From assembly GCA_021298815.1 (NCBI GenBank), contig JAJTHE010000021.1, forward strand, positions 84,479-148,478: a stretch of 64,000 nucleotides of DNA, in the 5' to 3' direction. The stretch is from Betaproteobacteria bacterium (GTDB lineage Bacteria; Pseudomonadota; Gammaproteobacteria; Burkholderiales; CAIKXV01). This document shows, piece by piece, positions 8,473 through 17,056 of this stretch. Every line of letters begins with the position of its first letter. Within the stretch, counting starts at the first letter, position 1. A program made the translations under genes and the position numbers. Below the pieces are notes generated by a model that searched no databases, had not been told where the DNA came from, and saw only the letters and a list, made by a program, of their open reading frames with translations.

Positions 8473-8727
8473 ATGGATAGCTGGCCCGTTCAGGATGCAA
8501 AGGCGCGATTCAGCGAAATGCTCGATGCCTGCCTCAACGAGGGGCCGCAGCTCGTCACTCGTCGCGGGACGGAGGCAGCGGTGCTTGTTCCTGTCGGAGA
8601 GTGGCGCCGCCTGCAAGCCGCCGCACGGTCTTCGATCAAGCAGTTGCTGCTCAGCGACGAAGCGCGCCACGAGTTCCGGTTGCCGGCCCGCGGCAGTGCG
8701 CGGCGCCGCACGCCTGCCGCTGCATAG
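8473..8727 (+). CDS. Orphan Phd/YefM-type antitoxin
   Basis: 84 residues. WPVQDAKARFSEMLDACLNEGPQLVTRRG is the Phd/YefM DNA-binding and dimerisation domain, followed by EAAVLVPVGEWRRLQ. The C-terminal tail is basic (RGSARRRTPAAA). Normally a Doc, YoeB or PIN toxin follows at once. Here only 41 bases separate its stop from the convergent receptor 4 gene, so no toxin partner is present. It may be an addiction-module remnant or a stand-alone repressor. Confidence 0.8.
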   Translation: MDSWPVQDAKARFSEMLDACLNEGPQLVTRRGTEAAVLVPVGEWRRLQAAARSSIKQLLLSDEARHEFRLPARGSARRRTPAAA

Positions 8728-8746
8728 GGGGAGGGCCTGATGCACG

Positions 8747-8760
8747 GCACTGAGCAGTGC
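8747..8760. terminator. Small hairpin between convergent genes
   Basis: GCACT-GAGC-AGTGC forms a perfect five-base stem between the antitoxin and receptor 4 stop codons. There is no T-tract, so intrinsic termination is only a weak possibility. Confidence 0.25.
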
Positions 8761-8768
8761 TACCCGAC

Positions 8769-9740
8769 CTATTCCTTCGCAACCAGGTTCGCCGCCTCGA
8801 TCATCGGCTTCCATCGCGCGCTTTCGCTGGCGACGAACCGGTTGAACGTCTCCATGCTCATCGCCTCTGGCAGGAGGCCGTAGCGGCTCAGCTGCTTCTG
8901 CACCTCGGGCCGCGCGAGGAAGGTCGAAAGTTCTGCGTGCAGTCGCGTGGCGACCGGCCTCGGAAAGCCCGCCGGCGCCGACAACGCGTACCAGGTCGAG
9001 CTCACCAGCGACGGGTGCCCCAGTTCGCGCAGCGTCGGTACGTCCGGGTAGTCCGCCAGCCGCTGCGATGACGTGACGGCGAGCGGAAGCAGCGTGCCTG
9101 CACGGATGAACGTCGAGGTCGAGGCGGAGGTCAGCGTCGAGAAGACCACGTGCCCGCCGGCGGCATCGGCGAGACCCTGCACCGTGCTGCGGTAGGGCAC
9201 GTGCGACACGCTGATCTTCAGCGCGGCGGCAATGGCCTCGCCCATCACATGGCCGTCGGAGCCGACGCCGGCCGATGCGAAGGTCATCGGCCTGCCGAGG
9301 GCCTTGCCGTACTCGATGAACTCGGCGACCGTCTTCACCTTCGTGCTCGGATGCACCGCGAGCATCACGGGCGGGCCGGCGATGTAGGCGATGTGGGTGA
9401 AGTCCCTGATCGGATGGTAGGGCGTCTTCGGCGCGATCACCGGCACCAGCGACATCGTGGTGAGGTTCGTCACGCCCAGCGTGTAGCCGTCGGACTCCGC
9501 CTTCGCGATCGCCTGCGCGCCGATCGCCCCGCCGGCACCGGTGCGGTTCTCGACGATGAACGGCTGCTTGAAGGTGGCCGACAGGTGGTCCGCGACGAAG
9601 CGGGAGACGATGTCGGCGGTGCCGCCCACGCCGAACGGGGCAATGATGCGCACCGGGCGCTGGGGCCAGTCCTGGGCGAGGGCGGATGTCGTCGTGAACC
9701 CTGCGGCGGTGAGCAGCAGGACGACCAGTCGCTTCGTCAT
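8769..9740 (-). CDS. Bug/TctC-family TTT receptor 4
   Basis: 323 residues from the ATG at 9740; the track's 564-residue version is a fusion into the antisense of the PrpD gene. The signal peptide MTKRLVVLLLTAAGFTTTSALAQ is clear. The first ligand loop IAPFGVGGTADIVSRF differs from PFAPGG, and HVPYRST replaces HVPYKG. It starts 13 bases after the MmgE/PrpD gene and is the last gene of a Bug-PrpD-Bug operon. Confidence 0.9.
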   Translation of the reverse strand: MTKRLVVLLLTAAGFTTTSALAQDWPQRPVRIIAPFGVGGTADIVSRFVADHLSATFKQPFIVENRTGAGGAIGAQAIAKAESDGYTLGVTNLTTMSLVPVIAPKTPYHPIRDFTHIAYIAGPPVMLAVHPSTKVKTVAEFIEYGKALGRPMTFASAGVGSDGHVMGEAIAAALKISVSHVPYRSTVQGLADAAGGHVVFSTLTSASTSTFIRAGTLLPLAVTSSQRLADYPDVPTLRELGHPSLVSSTWYALSAPAGFPRPVATRLHAELSTFLARPEVQKQLSRYGLLPEAMSMETFNRFVASESARWKPMIEAANLVAKE

Positions 9741-9753
9741 GGTCTGGGTTCCA

Positions 9754-11124
9754 TCAGGGCAGGGGTTCGCTGCCGGCAGGCACTGTTGCCTCCGCCAGCG
9801 CGGCCGCGCGTGGCAGCCCGTCGGTCCTGCCTGCGAGCTGCAGCAGTCGCCGCGCACCCTCGGCACCCAGCACGCGGCTCGCGCAATCGAGGAACTTCTC
9901 TTCATGGTCGGCCTCGGACATCGGCCACTCGCTCGAGCCGGGCGATCGGTCGACCCGGCGCCTGAAGGTGCCGCGGCGCGTGACGAGTTCGAGGTCGTTG
10001 TAGCCGACGGTCCCGGAGTAGACCTTGTCGTCGGGAATCCGGTAGCGCCGTACCTTCTGCATGAGTTGCCGCGCCTCGGGCCGGGCCAGCATCGCGTCCG
10101 TGTAGGTCTCCAGCGTGATGCGGCGATCCAGCAGCGTTGCGGCGATCGAATACTGGATGCTGAACTTGCCCTCTGCACCGGTGCGCGGGTCGTCGTACTT
10201 GAGCGCATCGTCGCTGCCGGGCGGGAATCCGACCGAAACTGCTTCGACCTCGTCGGTCGCGATCCGGTGTTCGGCGAGCATCTCCAGCAGGCCGCCGATC
10301 GGCCGGTGGTTGCACGAGCAGCACGGCCATCGCTTGTAGTTGATGCCGGGGTCGACCAGCGCCCAGCGCGAGCCCAGTTCCTCGACCAGGCTTGCGAACG
10401 GTCGGCCATCGTCGCCGGCATACGTCGCAAGGAAGCTTTTCCTGCCACCGAAGATGTCCGCATCGCCGGTGAAGCCCTGCCGAGCCAGCCAGGTCGACAT
10501 CACCGCACCGCGTGCTGCGAGTCCTGCATGGAACGGCTTGGTCATGGTGCCGAAGTTGCGCGTGTGGCCCGATGCCTGGGAGGCTGCGATGCCCCAGGCG
10601 CTGCAGAGTTGCCCGGCGTCGAGGCGGTACAGCCTTGCTGCTGCCGCGGTGGCGGCGAACACGCCTGCCGTCGAGGTCGGATGCCAGCCGCGAAGGTAGT
10701 GGCCGTTGCCGAGCGCCCGGCCGACCACGCCTGCGACCTCCAGCCCGAGGACGTACGCGCCCAGGGCCTCGCGCCCGGATGCGCCCGTTGCCTCCGCGAC
10801 GGCGAGCACGGCCGGCACCAGCGTCGAACTCGGGTGCCCGCGCTGGGTCGGCAGGGTGTCGTCGAAATCGAGCGCATGCACGAACATGCCGTTTGCGAGC
10901 GCCGCATCGGCCGGCGTGGCGCGCAGCGTGCTGCCCCAGACGGTCGCCTGCGGCTTGCCACCGGATTCGGCGACCCAGCGCCGCGCGATCGCGCTGCCCT
11001 CGTCGAGCGTTCCCGCCAGGCCGCACGCCAGCGCGTCGGCGATCGCGATGCGGGCGCCGTGCAGCACCGCCTGTGGTACCTCGGCCGTCTCGACCACAAA
11101 CCTTGCCATGCGCTCGGTCGTCAT
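9754..11124 (-). CDS. MmgE/PrpD family dehydratase-like protein
   Basis: 456 residues from ATG 11124 (MTTERMARFVVET); ATG 11109 is an alternative. HALDFDDTLPTQRGHPSSTL followed by GWHPTSTAGVFAA and NFGTMTKPFHAG is the MmgE/PrpD signature. The family includes 2-methylcitrate dehydratase, cis-aconitate decarboxylase and iminodisuccinate epimerase, so the reaction is probably on a tri- or dicarboxylate. It sits four bases after receptor 5 and 13 before receptor 4. A divergent aconitase-like gene next door strengthens the tricarboxylate theme. Confidence 0.88.
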   Translation of the reverse strand: MTTERMARFVVETAEVPQAVLHGARIAIADALACGLAGTLDEGSAIARRWVAESGGKPQATVWGSTLRATPADAALANGMFVHALDFDDTLPTQRGHPSSTLVPAVLAVAEATGASGREALGAYVLGLEVAGVVGRALGNGHYLRGWHPTSTAGVFAATAAAARLYRLDAGQLCSAWGIAASQASGHTRNFGTMTKPFHAGLAARGAVMSTWLARQGFTGDADIFGGRKSFLATYAGDDGRPFASLVEELGSRWALVDPGINYKRWPCCSCNHRPIGGLLEMLAEHRIATDEVEAVSVGFPPGSDDALKYDDPRTGAEGKFSIQYSIAATLLDRRITLETYTDAMLARPEARQLMQKVRRYRIPDDKVYSGTVGYNDLELVTRRGTFRRRVDRSPGSSEWPMSEADHEEKFLDCASRVLGAEGARRLLQLAGRTDGLPRAAALAEATVPAGSEPLP

Positions 11125-11128
11125 GCGC

Positions 11129-12109
11129 TCAGTCGCCCTTGATGCGCAGGCGGGTGATGATGCGGGTCCACTTCTCCGCATCGGCCGCCATGAACCGGGT
11201 CATCTCCTGCGCCGTCATGCCCGCCGGGTCTGCGCCCAGTCCGTTCCGGACCTGGTCGAGGAACTCCGGCACGTTGAGCAGCCCGACGATGGCGTTGCCG
11301 AGCAGCGCGACGATGTCCGGGGGCGTCTTCGCCGGTGCTGCGAAGCCGTACCAGGACCCGGCCGCATAGCCCGGGACGCCGGCCTCGGCGATCGTGGGGA
11401 CATCCGGGAGCAACGCCGAACGCCGGCTGCCTGTGGTGGCCACCATGCGCAGCCGGCCCGCCTTCACGAAGGGCATCAGCGGACCGATCGAATTGAAGGT
11501 GAGGTCGATCTCGCCCGCGACCGCAGCGGAGATCGCGAGTGCCTGCCCCTTGTAGGGGATGTGGGTGAAGTCGACGCCCGCCATGTTCTTGAACAGTTCC
11601 CCTGCAAGGTGCGTGGAACTGCCCGTGCCGGAGGAGGAGAAGTTGAGCTTCCCCGGGTTGGCCTTCGCGACCGAGATCACGTCACGCACCGTCTTCACGG
11701 GTACCGACGGGTGGACGACCAGGGCGTTCTGCGTGATGCAGACCAGCGCGACCGCCGCGAGGTCGCGCGCCGCGTCGAAGCCGCTCTTCGGATACAGCGC
11801 CGGAATGGAGGACAGCGACGAATTGACGGCCAGCAGCGTATAGCCATCCGGCGGCGATTTCGCCACGAGCTCGTTCGCGATCAGCCCCGCTGCGCCCGAG
11901 CGGTTCTCGACCAGCACCGGCTGTCCGATGCGCTCGGTGAGCGCCTGGGCCACCATGCGCGCGGAGAGGTCCGCTGCACCACCGGGCACGAAGCCGACGA
12001 TGATGCGTATCGGCCTGGCCGGGAACCCCTGGGCGGCAGCGGCGCCATTCCCCGCGACGATTGCAGTGATGACCGTCATCCAGCACAGCAATCGGAGTCT
12101 CGTCGGCAC
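11129..12109 (-). CDS. Bug/TctC-family TTT receptor 5
   Basis: 326 residues from a GTG at 12109, preceded by GAGGGG; this start gives a normal signal peptide (VPTRLRLLCWMTVITAIVAG, cleaved near AAAAQ). The ATG at 12079 would leave a very short signal. The track's 1118-residue ORF here is mostly the antisense of aconitase. Loops are IVGFVPGGAADLSARM and HIPYKG. It is the first gene of the Bug-PrpD-Bug operon, with a promoter at 12161-12189. Confidence 0.88.
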   Translation of the reverse strand: MPTRLRLLCWMTVITAIVAGNGAAAAQGFPARPIRIIVGFVPGGAADLSARMVAQALTERIGQPVLVENRSGAAGLIANELVAKSPPDGYTLLAVNSSLSSIPALYPKSGFDAARDLAAVALVCITQNALVVHPSVPVKTVRDVISVAKANPGKLNFSSSGTGSSTHLAGELFKNMAGVDFTHIPYKGQALAISAAVAGEIDLTFNSIGPLMPFVKAGRLRMVATTGSRRSALLPDVPTIAEAGVPGYAAGSWYGFAAPAKTPPDIVALLGNAIVGLLNVPEFLDQVRNGLGADPAGMTAQEMTRFMAADAEKWTRIITRLRIKGD

Positions 12110-12160
12110 GGATGCATCCCCTCGCAGAAAGTAGGAAACACAGGACCAAGCATCGAATGC

Positions 12161-12189
12161 ACTGTACGTGCTGGTCTGCGGGAGGTCAA
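12161..12189 (-). promoter_or_regulatory. Probable sigma-70 promoter for the Bug-PrpD-Bug operon
   Basis: Read on the minus strand: -35 TTGACC (12189-12184), 17-base spacer, -10 TACAGT (12166-12161). The leader to the GTG start would be about 45 bases. On the plus strand a -10-like TAGAAT (12223-12228) could serve the divergent aconitase gene, but I see no convincing -35 for it. Confidence 0.45.
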
Positions 12190-12304
12190 ATCGAGAGGGC
12201 GGCTGGGCCGCGGACTTTCGCCTAGAATCCGGGCAACCTTGCCTTGGTGGTCCCGCAAGACGTCGAACCCCATCGACGCGCCCGCCGCCGCACCAGGAGG
12301 ATGA

Positions 12305-15037
12305 ATGACCCCAGCGGTTTCCCCGCAGGACGCGATTGCCCTGCGCCGCGTGCTGCCTGTCGACGGTGTCGACCACGATTACTTCAGCCTCGCTGATGCG
12401 GCCAGCCTCGGCCTCGCCGGCGTCGACCGCCTGCCGTTCACGATCAAGGTGTTCGTCGAGAGCCTGATCCGCCAGCGCGCGCTGGGTCGGTCCGGTCCGG
12501 AAGACCTCGCCAGCCTCGCGCAGTGGCTGCACGCGCGCGGGAAAGACGGCAAGGGCGACCAGGGCGATCGGCAGCATCGGGACTGCGAGATCGGCTTCCG
12601 CCCCGCGCGGATGATGATGCCCGACTCCTCCGGCATCACGCTGCTCGGCGACATGGCCGCGATGCGCGATGCGATGGTCGACCTGGGCGGGGACCCGCGC
12701 CGGATCAACCCGCAGATCCAGCTCGACTTCATCGTCGACCACTCGGTGATGGTCGAGGCGCAGGGGCGTCCCGATGCGCTCGTGTTCAACATGCAGCGCG
12801 AGTTCGAGCAGAACCGGGAGCGCTACGAGTTCCTGCGCTGGGGCAGCCGGGCGTTCGGCAACCTGCGGGTGTTCCCGCCGGGCTCGGGCATCCTGCACCA
12901 GATCAACCTCGAGTACCTCGCGAGCGTCGTGTTCACTGCCGAGGTGGACGGCCGCAGGCTGGCGTATCCGGATTCGCTGATCGCTATGGACAGCCACACC
13001 GCGATGACCAATGCACTTGGCGTCGTCGGCTGGGGTGTCGGCGGACTTGAGGGTGGCACCGTGGCGCTCGGCGAGCCGATCTCGATCCTGGTGCCGGAAG
13101 TCGTCGGTTGCCGGCTGGTCGGCCGCCTGCCCGCCGGCACCACCGCCACCGACCTGGCGCTGACCGTGACGCAGGCGATGCGCCGCCACGGGGTGATCGC
13201 CAAGGTGGTGGAGTTCTTCGGCCCGGGCGTGGACACGCTCATGCTGCCCGAGCGGGCGACGCTGTCCAACATGACGCCGGAGTACGGCGCGAACATGGGG
13301 TTCTTCCCGGTCGATGCGGAGACGCTGCGCTACCTGGCGCTCACCGGCCGTACGCCGTCGCAGGTGGCCCTGGTCGAGGCGTACTGCCGGGCGCAGGGCC
13401 TGTGGCGCGACAGCGCCGGCACGGCGCCGGACTATGCGCAGGTAGTCGAGGTCGACCTCTCCGCCGTCGAGCCGGTGATGGCTGGCCCGGGCAGGCCGGA
13501 TGCGCGCGTGCCGCTCGCCCAGGTGCCGGCGGCGTTCGCCGCGGCCGCGGCACCGGCTGCCGCCGATGCGTCCGCGCGCGTGCCCCTGCCCGGCATGGAA
13601 GACACGCTCGGCGATGGCGACGTGGCGATCGCCGCGATCACCAGTTGCACCAACACCTCGAACCCGATGGTGATGATCGCCGCCGGCCTGCTCGCGCGCA
13701 ACGCGCGCCGGCGCGGGCTGACGGTGTCGCCGCGGGTGAAGACCTCGCTCTCGCCCGGCTCGCGGGTGGTGGCCGACTACCTCGCGCGCAGCGGCCTGCA
13801 GGAAGACCTCGATGCGCTCGGCTTCCAGGTCGCCGGCTTCGGCTGCATGACCTGCATGGGCAACTCGGGGCCGCTGGCCGAGCCGGTGCTCGCAGCCATC
13901 GACGAGGCGAAGCTGGCCACGGTGGCGGTGCTCTCGGGCAACCGCAACTTCGATGCGCGCATCCATCCGGCCGTGCGCGCGAACTTTCTCGCCTCGCCGC
14001 CGCTGGTGGTGGCCTGTGCGATCGCCGGCACGATCGTCCGCGACCTCACCTGCGAGCCGCTGGGCACCGACCCGGAAGGCCGCCCGGTCTTCCTGCGCGA
14101 GATCTGGCCCGGCACGGACGAGGTGCGCGCCGTGCTCGACCGCACGCTCGATGCCGACCTGTTCCGTGCCCGCTACGCGAGCATCCTCGACGGTTCGCCG
14201 CAATGGCAGTCGCTGGTCGCACCGGACACGCCGCGCCATGCCTGGCGGGACGGCAGCCACTTCATCATCCGCCCGCCGTTCTTCGAGGGCCTGCCGCCGG
14301 CGCCACCGCCGGTGCGGCCGCTGCACGGTGCACGCGCCCTGCTGATGCTCGGCGACATGGTGACCACCGACCACATCTCGCCGATCGGTGCGATCCCGGC
14401 GTCCGGCCCGGCCGGCCGCTACCTGCAGTCGCTCGGCGTCGCGCCGAAGGACTTCGTGAACTATGCTGCGCGCCGCCTGAACCACGAGGTGATGGTACGC
14501 GGCACGTTCGCGAACCTGCGACTGCGCAACGAACTCACGCCGGGCGTCGAAGGATCATCGACCGTGCATGTACCGAGCGGGCAGGCGATGTCGGTGCACG
14601 AGGCGTCGGAGCGTTATCGCGCGGATGGCATCCCGCTGGTGGTGGTCGCCGGCCGCGAGTACGGTGCCGGTTCCTCGCGCGACTGGGCGGCCAAGGGCAC
14701 GGCGCTGCTCGGCGTGCGCGCGGTGATCGCCGAATCGTTCGAGCGCATCCATCGCTCGAACCTGGTGGGGATGGGCGTGCTGCCGCTGCAGTTCCCGGCC
14801 GGCACCACGCGCAGGACCCTGGGCCTGACCGGCCACGAGTCGTTCGACGTCGACACCGTCGCGGCTGCGCAGGGCACCAAGGCCGATGTTGCATGCACGA
14901 TCGTCCGCGCCGACGGCAGCCGCATCCCGATCACGCTGACCGCGCGCCTCGATACGCGGCTCGAGGTCGACTACTACCGGCACGGCGGCATCGTCCAGCA
15001 TGTGCTGCGCAAGTTCCTGGAGGAGACACCCCGATGA
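12305..15037 (+). CDS. Aconitase-family hydratase (AcnA type)
   Basis: 910 residues, normal for AcnA, with AGGAGG before the ATG. The three [4Fe-4S] cysteines appear in SCTNTSNP and GCMTCMGNSG. VDHSVMVEAQG, GDMVTTDHISPIGAIPA and GREYGAGSSRDWAAKGT complete the catalytic and swivel-domain motifs. It interconverts a hydroxy-tricarboxylate with its dehydrated form. The segment EIGFRPARMMMPDSSGITLL differs from housekeeping AcnA (typically PARVxxQDFTG), so this looks like a paralogue with altered substrate. Its stop overlaps the receptor 6 ATG (ATGA), arguing for a dedicated transported tricarboxylate. Confidence 0.9.
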   Translation: MTPAVSPQDAIALRRVLPVDGVDHDYFSLADAASLGLAGVDRLPFTIKVFVESLIRQRALGRSGPEDLASLAQWLHARGKDGKGDQGDRQHRDCEIGFRPARMMMPDSSGITLLGDMAAMRDAMVDLGGDPRRINPQIQLDFIVDHSVMVEAQGRPDALVFNMQREFEQNRERYEFLRWGSRAFGNLRVFPPGSGILHQINLEYLASVVFTAEVDGRRLAYPDSLIAMDSHTAMTNALGVVGWGVGGLEGGTVALGEPISILVPEVVGCRLVGRLPAGTTATDLALTVTQAMRRHGVIAKVVEFFGPGVDTLMLPERATLSNMTPEYGANMGFFPVDAETLRYLALTGRTPSQVALVEAYCRAQGLWRDSAGTAPDYAQVVEVDLSAVEPVMAGPGRPDARVPLAQVPAAFAAAAAPAAADASARVPLPGMEDTLGDGDVAIAAITSCTNTSNPMVMIAAGLLARNARRRGLTVSPRVKTSLSPGSRVVADYLARSGLQEDLDALGFQVAGFGCMTCMGNSGPLAEPVLAAIDEAKLATVAVLSGNRNFDARIHPAVRANFLASPPLVVACAIAGTIVRDLTCEPLGTDPEGRPVFLREIWPGTDEVRAVLDRTLDADLFRARYASILDGSPQWQSLVAPDTPRHAWRDGSHFIIRPPFFEGLPPAPPPVRPLHGARALLMLGDMVTTDHISPIGAIPASGPAGRYLQSLGVAPKDFVNYAARRLNHEVMVRGTFANLRLRNELTPGVEGSSTVHVPSGQAMSVHEASERYRADGIPLVVVAGREYGAGSSRDWAAKGTALLGVRAVIAESFERIHRSNLVGMGVLPLQFPAGTTRRTLGLTGHESFDVDTVAAAQGTKADVACTIVRADGSRIPITLTARLDTRLEVDYYRHGGIVQHVLRKFLEETPR

Positions 15038-16020
15038 AACGCATCCCCGCATTCGCCCCCGCCTTCCTGCTGCTGCCGATCCTGTTGCCTGCGGCCGGTG
15101 CGGCCCGGGCGCAGCCGGCCGAGTATCCGCTGAAGTCCATCCTGTTCATGGTGCCGCAGGCCGCGGGCGGCTCCACCGACACCCTGGCGCGATTGATAGG
15201 CCAGCGCCTGGGCGATGCTTTGGGCGTGACGATCCTCATCGAGAACCGGCCGGGCGCCAACGGCATCATCGGCACGGAAGCGGCGCTCAAGGCGGCGCCC
15301 AATGGCGGTACCCTGGTGGTGAGCGGCACCGGCATCATGGCGATCAACCCGAGCCTGTACCCGAAGCTCTCGTACGACCCGGTGCGCAACTTCGCGCCGG
15401 TGGCGAACTTCGGCTACTCGACCAGCGTGCTGGTGGCGCACCCGTCGCTGCCGGTGAAGACGATCGCCGACGTGATCGCACTGGCGAAGAAGAAGCCGGG
15501 TGCGATCAAGTACGCGTCGGCTGGCGTGGGCAGCTCGCCGCACCTGTCGGCTGCGCTGTTCCAGCACATGTCCGGGGTCGACGTGCTGCACGTGCCGTAC
15601 AAGGGCAGCACGCCCGGGGTCAGCGCGACGCTCACCGGCGAGACCGAGATCATGTTCACCGGCGTGGCCTCGGCGCTGTCGTTCATCAAGGCCGGCCGCC
15701 TGCGTGCGATCTCGATCAACGGGCCGCGGCGCAGCCCCGCGCTGCCGAACACGCCGACGGCGGGCGAGTCCGGCCTGCCGGGCTTCGAGGCCGACTTCTG
15801 GATCGGGCTGTTCGCGCCCGCGGGCACGCCGCGTGCGCTGATCACGCGGCTGAACACCGAGGTCAACCGCATCCTCACCGCGGACGCGATGAAGGAGCGG
15901 CTGACCGAGCTCGGCGTCGACCCGGTGCCGGGCACGCCCGAGCAGTTCGGCGAACTGCTCGTGCGCGACATCGAGCGCTGGGCGAAGGCGGTGAAGGCGG
16001 CCGGGCTGAAGGGCGAGTAG
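15034..16020 (+). CDS. Bug/TctC-family TTT receptor 6, coupled to aconitase
   Basis: 328 residues starting at the ATG that overlaps the aconitase stop by four bases (ATGA); the track's 970-residue ORF is an alternate-frame extension. Signal peptide MKRIPAFAPAFLLLPILLPA with cleavage near ARAQ. The first loop FMVPQAAGGSTDTLARLI departs from PFAPGG, while HVPYKGSTPGVSATL is canonical. Overlap implies translational coupling, so its ligand is the best candidate substrate of the aconitase paralogue. Confidence 0.92.
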   Translation: MKRIPAFAPAFLLLPILLPAAGAARAQPAEYPLKSILFMVPQAAGGSTDTLARLIGQRLGDALGVTILIENRPGANGIIGTEAALKAAPNGGTLVVSGTGIMAINPSLYPKLSYDPVRNFAPVANFGYSTSVLVAHPSLPVKTIADVIALAKKKPGAIKYASAGVGSSPHLSAALFQHMSGVDVLHVPYKGSTPGVSATLTGETEIMFTGVASALSFIKAGRLRAISINGPRRSPALPNTPTAGESGLPGFEADFWIGLFAPAGTPRALITRLNTEVNRILTADAMKERLTELGVDPVPGTPEQFGELLVRDIERWAKAVKAAGLKGE

Positions 16021-16041
16021 CGAGGCGGTATCCGGGTGCGA

Positions 16042-17001
16042 TCAGTTCGCGGTCGCGCCCGATTCCTTCACGATCTTCCCCCACTTCGCGGTCTCGCTCT
16101 TCACGTACGCCGCGAACTCCGCCGGCGTGCTCCACACCGGTTCCAGCCCGGCGGCGGTGAGCCGCGCGCGCAGGTCCGGGTTCTGCACGGCCTTCACCGT
16201 CACCGCATTGAGGCGGTTGACGATCTCCGGCGGCGTGCCTGCGGGCACGAACAGCCCGTACCAGTTGTTGATCTCGTAGCCCGGCACGCCCGACTCGGCG
16301 ATGGTCGGCAGGCCGGGCAGCCCCTCGAAGCGCCGGGTGCCGGTCAGGGCGACGGCGCGCAGCTTGCCGGCCTGGATGTAGCTGATCGCGGTCGCCACCG
16401 AGGAGAAGCTGAGCTGGGTGCGGCCGGCGATCAGGTCGAGCATCGCCGGTGCGCCGCCCTTGTAGGCGATGTGCGTCATCGTGGTGCCGGTCATCGAGGC
16501 GAACAGCTCGCCAGCGAGATGGGTGTCGGTACCGGTGCCGGCCGACCCGTACGAGAGCTTGCCCGGGTTGGCCTTCGCATGCGCGACCAGGTCGGCGACG
16601 GTCTTCACCGGCAGCGTCGGCGTGACCACCAGCACGCTCAGCCCGTTCACCGCCAGGCTGACCGGGATCAGGTCGCGCATCGGGTCGAACGGCAGCGTCT
16701 TGAACAGCGAGGGCGCGATCGCGATGCCGCCGAGGTGGCCGAGCGCGATCGAGTAGCCGTCGGCCGGCGACTTGGCGACGTAGTCGAGGGCGAGGGTGCC
16801 TCCGGCGCCGGTGCGGTTCTCGACCAGCATCGGTTGCTTCAGCACTTCGCCCAGTTCCTGGGCGATCAGCCGTCCCGCGATGTCGGCGCCGCCGCCGGGG
16901 GCGAACGGGATCACCAGGCGCATCGGGCGGTTGGGCCAGGCCTGCGCGAAGCAGTTCGTGCCCAGCAGGCACAGCAAGAGGAACCCCGGAAGCCTGCGCA
17001 T
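16042..17001 (-). CDS. Bug/TctC-family TTT receptor 7, in molybdenum hydroxylase operon
   Basis: 319 residues from ATG 17001, preceded by AAAGGACG; signal peptide MRRLPGFLLLCLLGTNCFAQ. Loops are VIPFAPGGGADIAGRL and HIAYKGG. It lies 55 bases downstream of the hydroxylase large-subunit gene on the same strand. The likely ligand is the hydroxylase substrate or product (for example an aromatic or N-heterocyclic carboxylate), which is inference from position only. Confidence 0.92.
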   Translation of the reverse strand: MRRLPGFLLLCLLGTNCFAQAWPNRPMRLVIPFAPGGGADIAGRLIAQELGEVLKQPMLVENRTGAGGTLALDYVAKSPADGYSIALGHLGGIAIAPSLFKTLPFDPMRDLIPVSLAVNGLSVLVVTPTLPVKTVADLVAHAKANPGKLSYGSAGTGTDTHLAGELFASMTGTTMTHIAYKGGAPAMLDLIAGRTQLSFSSVATAISYIQAGKLRAVALTGTRRFEGLPGLPTIAESGVPGYEINNWYGLFVPAGTPPEIVNRLNAVTVKAVQNPDLRARLTAAGLEPVWSTPAEFAAYVKSETAKWGKIVKESGATAN

Positions 17002-17056
17002 CGATGTCGTCCTTTCGAATGGGCGCCCGACCCTCCGGGCCGGGGCATGACGCCTG

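Noticed and set aside
8769-10463. 564-residue fusion of a Bug receptor with an N-terminal extension
   Set aside because: The extension is an alternate frame of the PrpD gene; a clear signal peptide starts at 9740.
11129-14485. 1118-residue minus-strand ORF in the track
   Set aside because: Only its C-terminal third (receptor 5, 11129-12109) is real; the rest is antisense to aconitase, whose plus-strand motifs are complete.
13108-16020. 970-residue plus-strand ORF
   Set aside because: The first two thirds are an alternate frame of aconitase, rich in Arg, Gly and Ala; only receptor 6 from 15034 is genuine.
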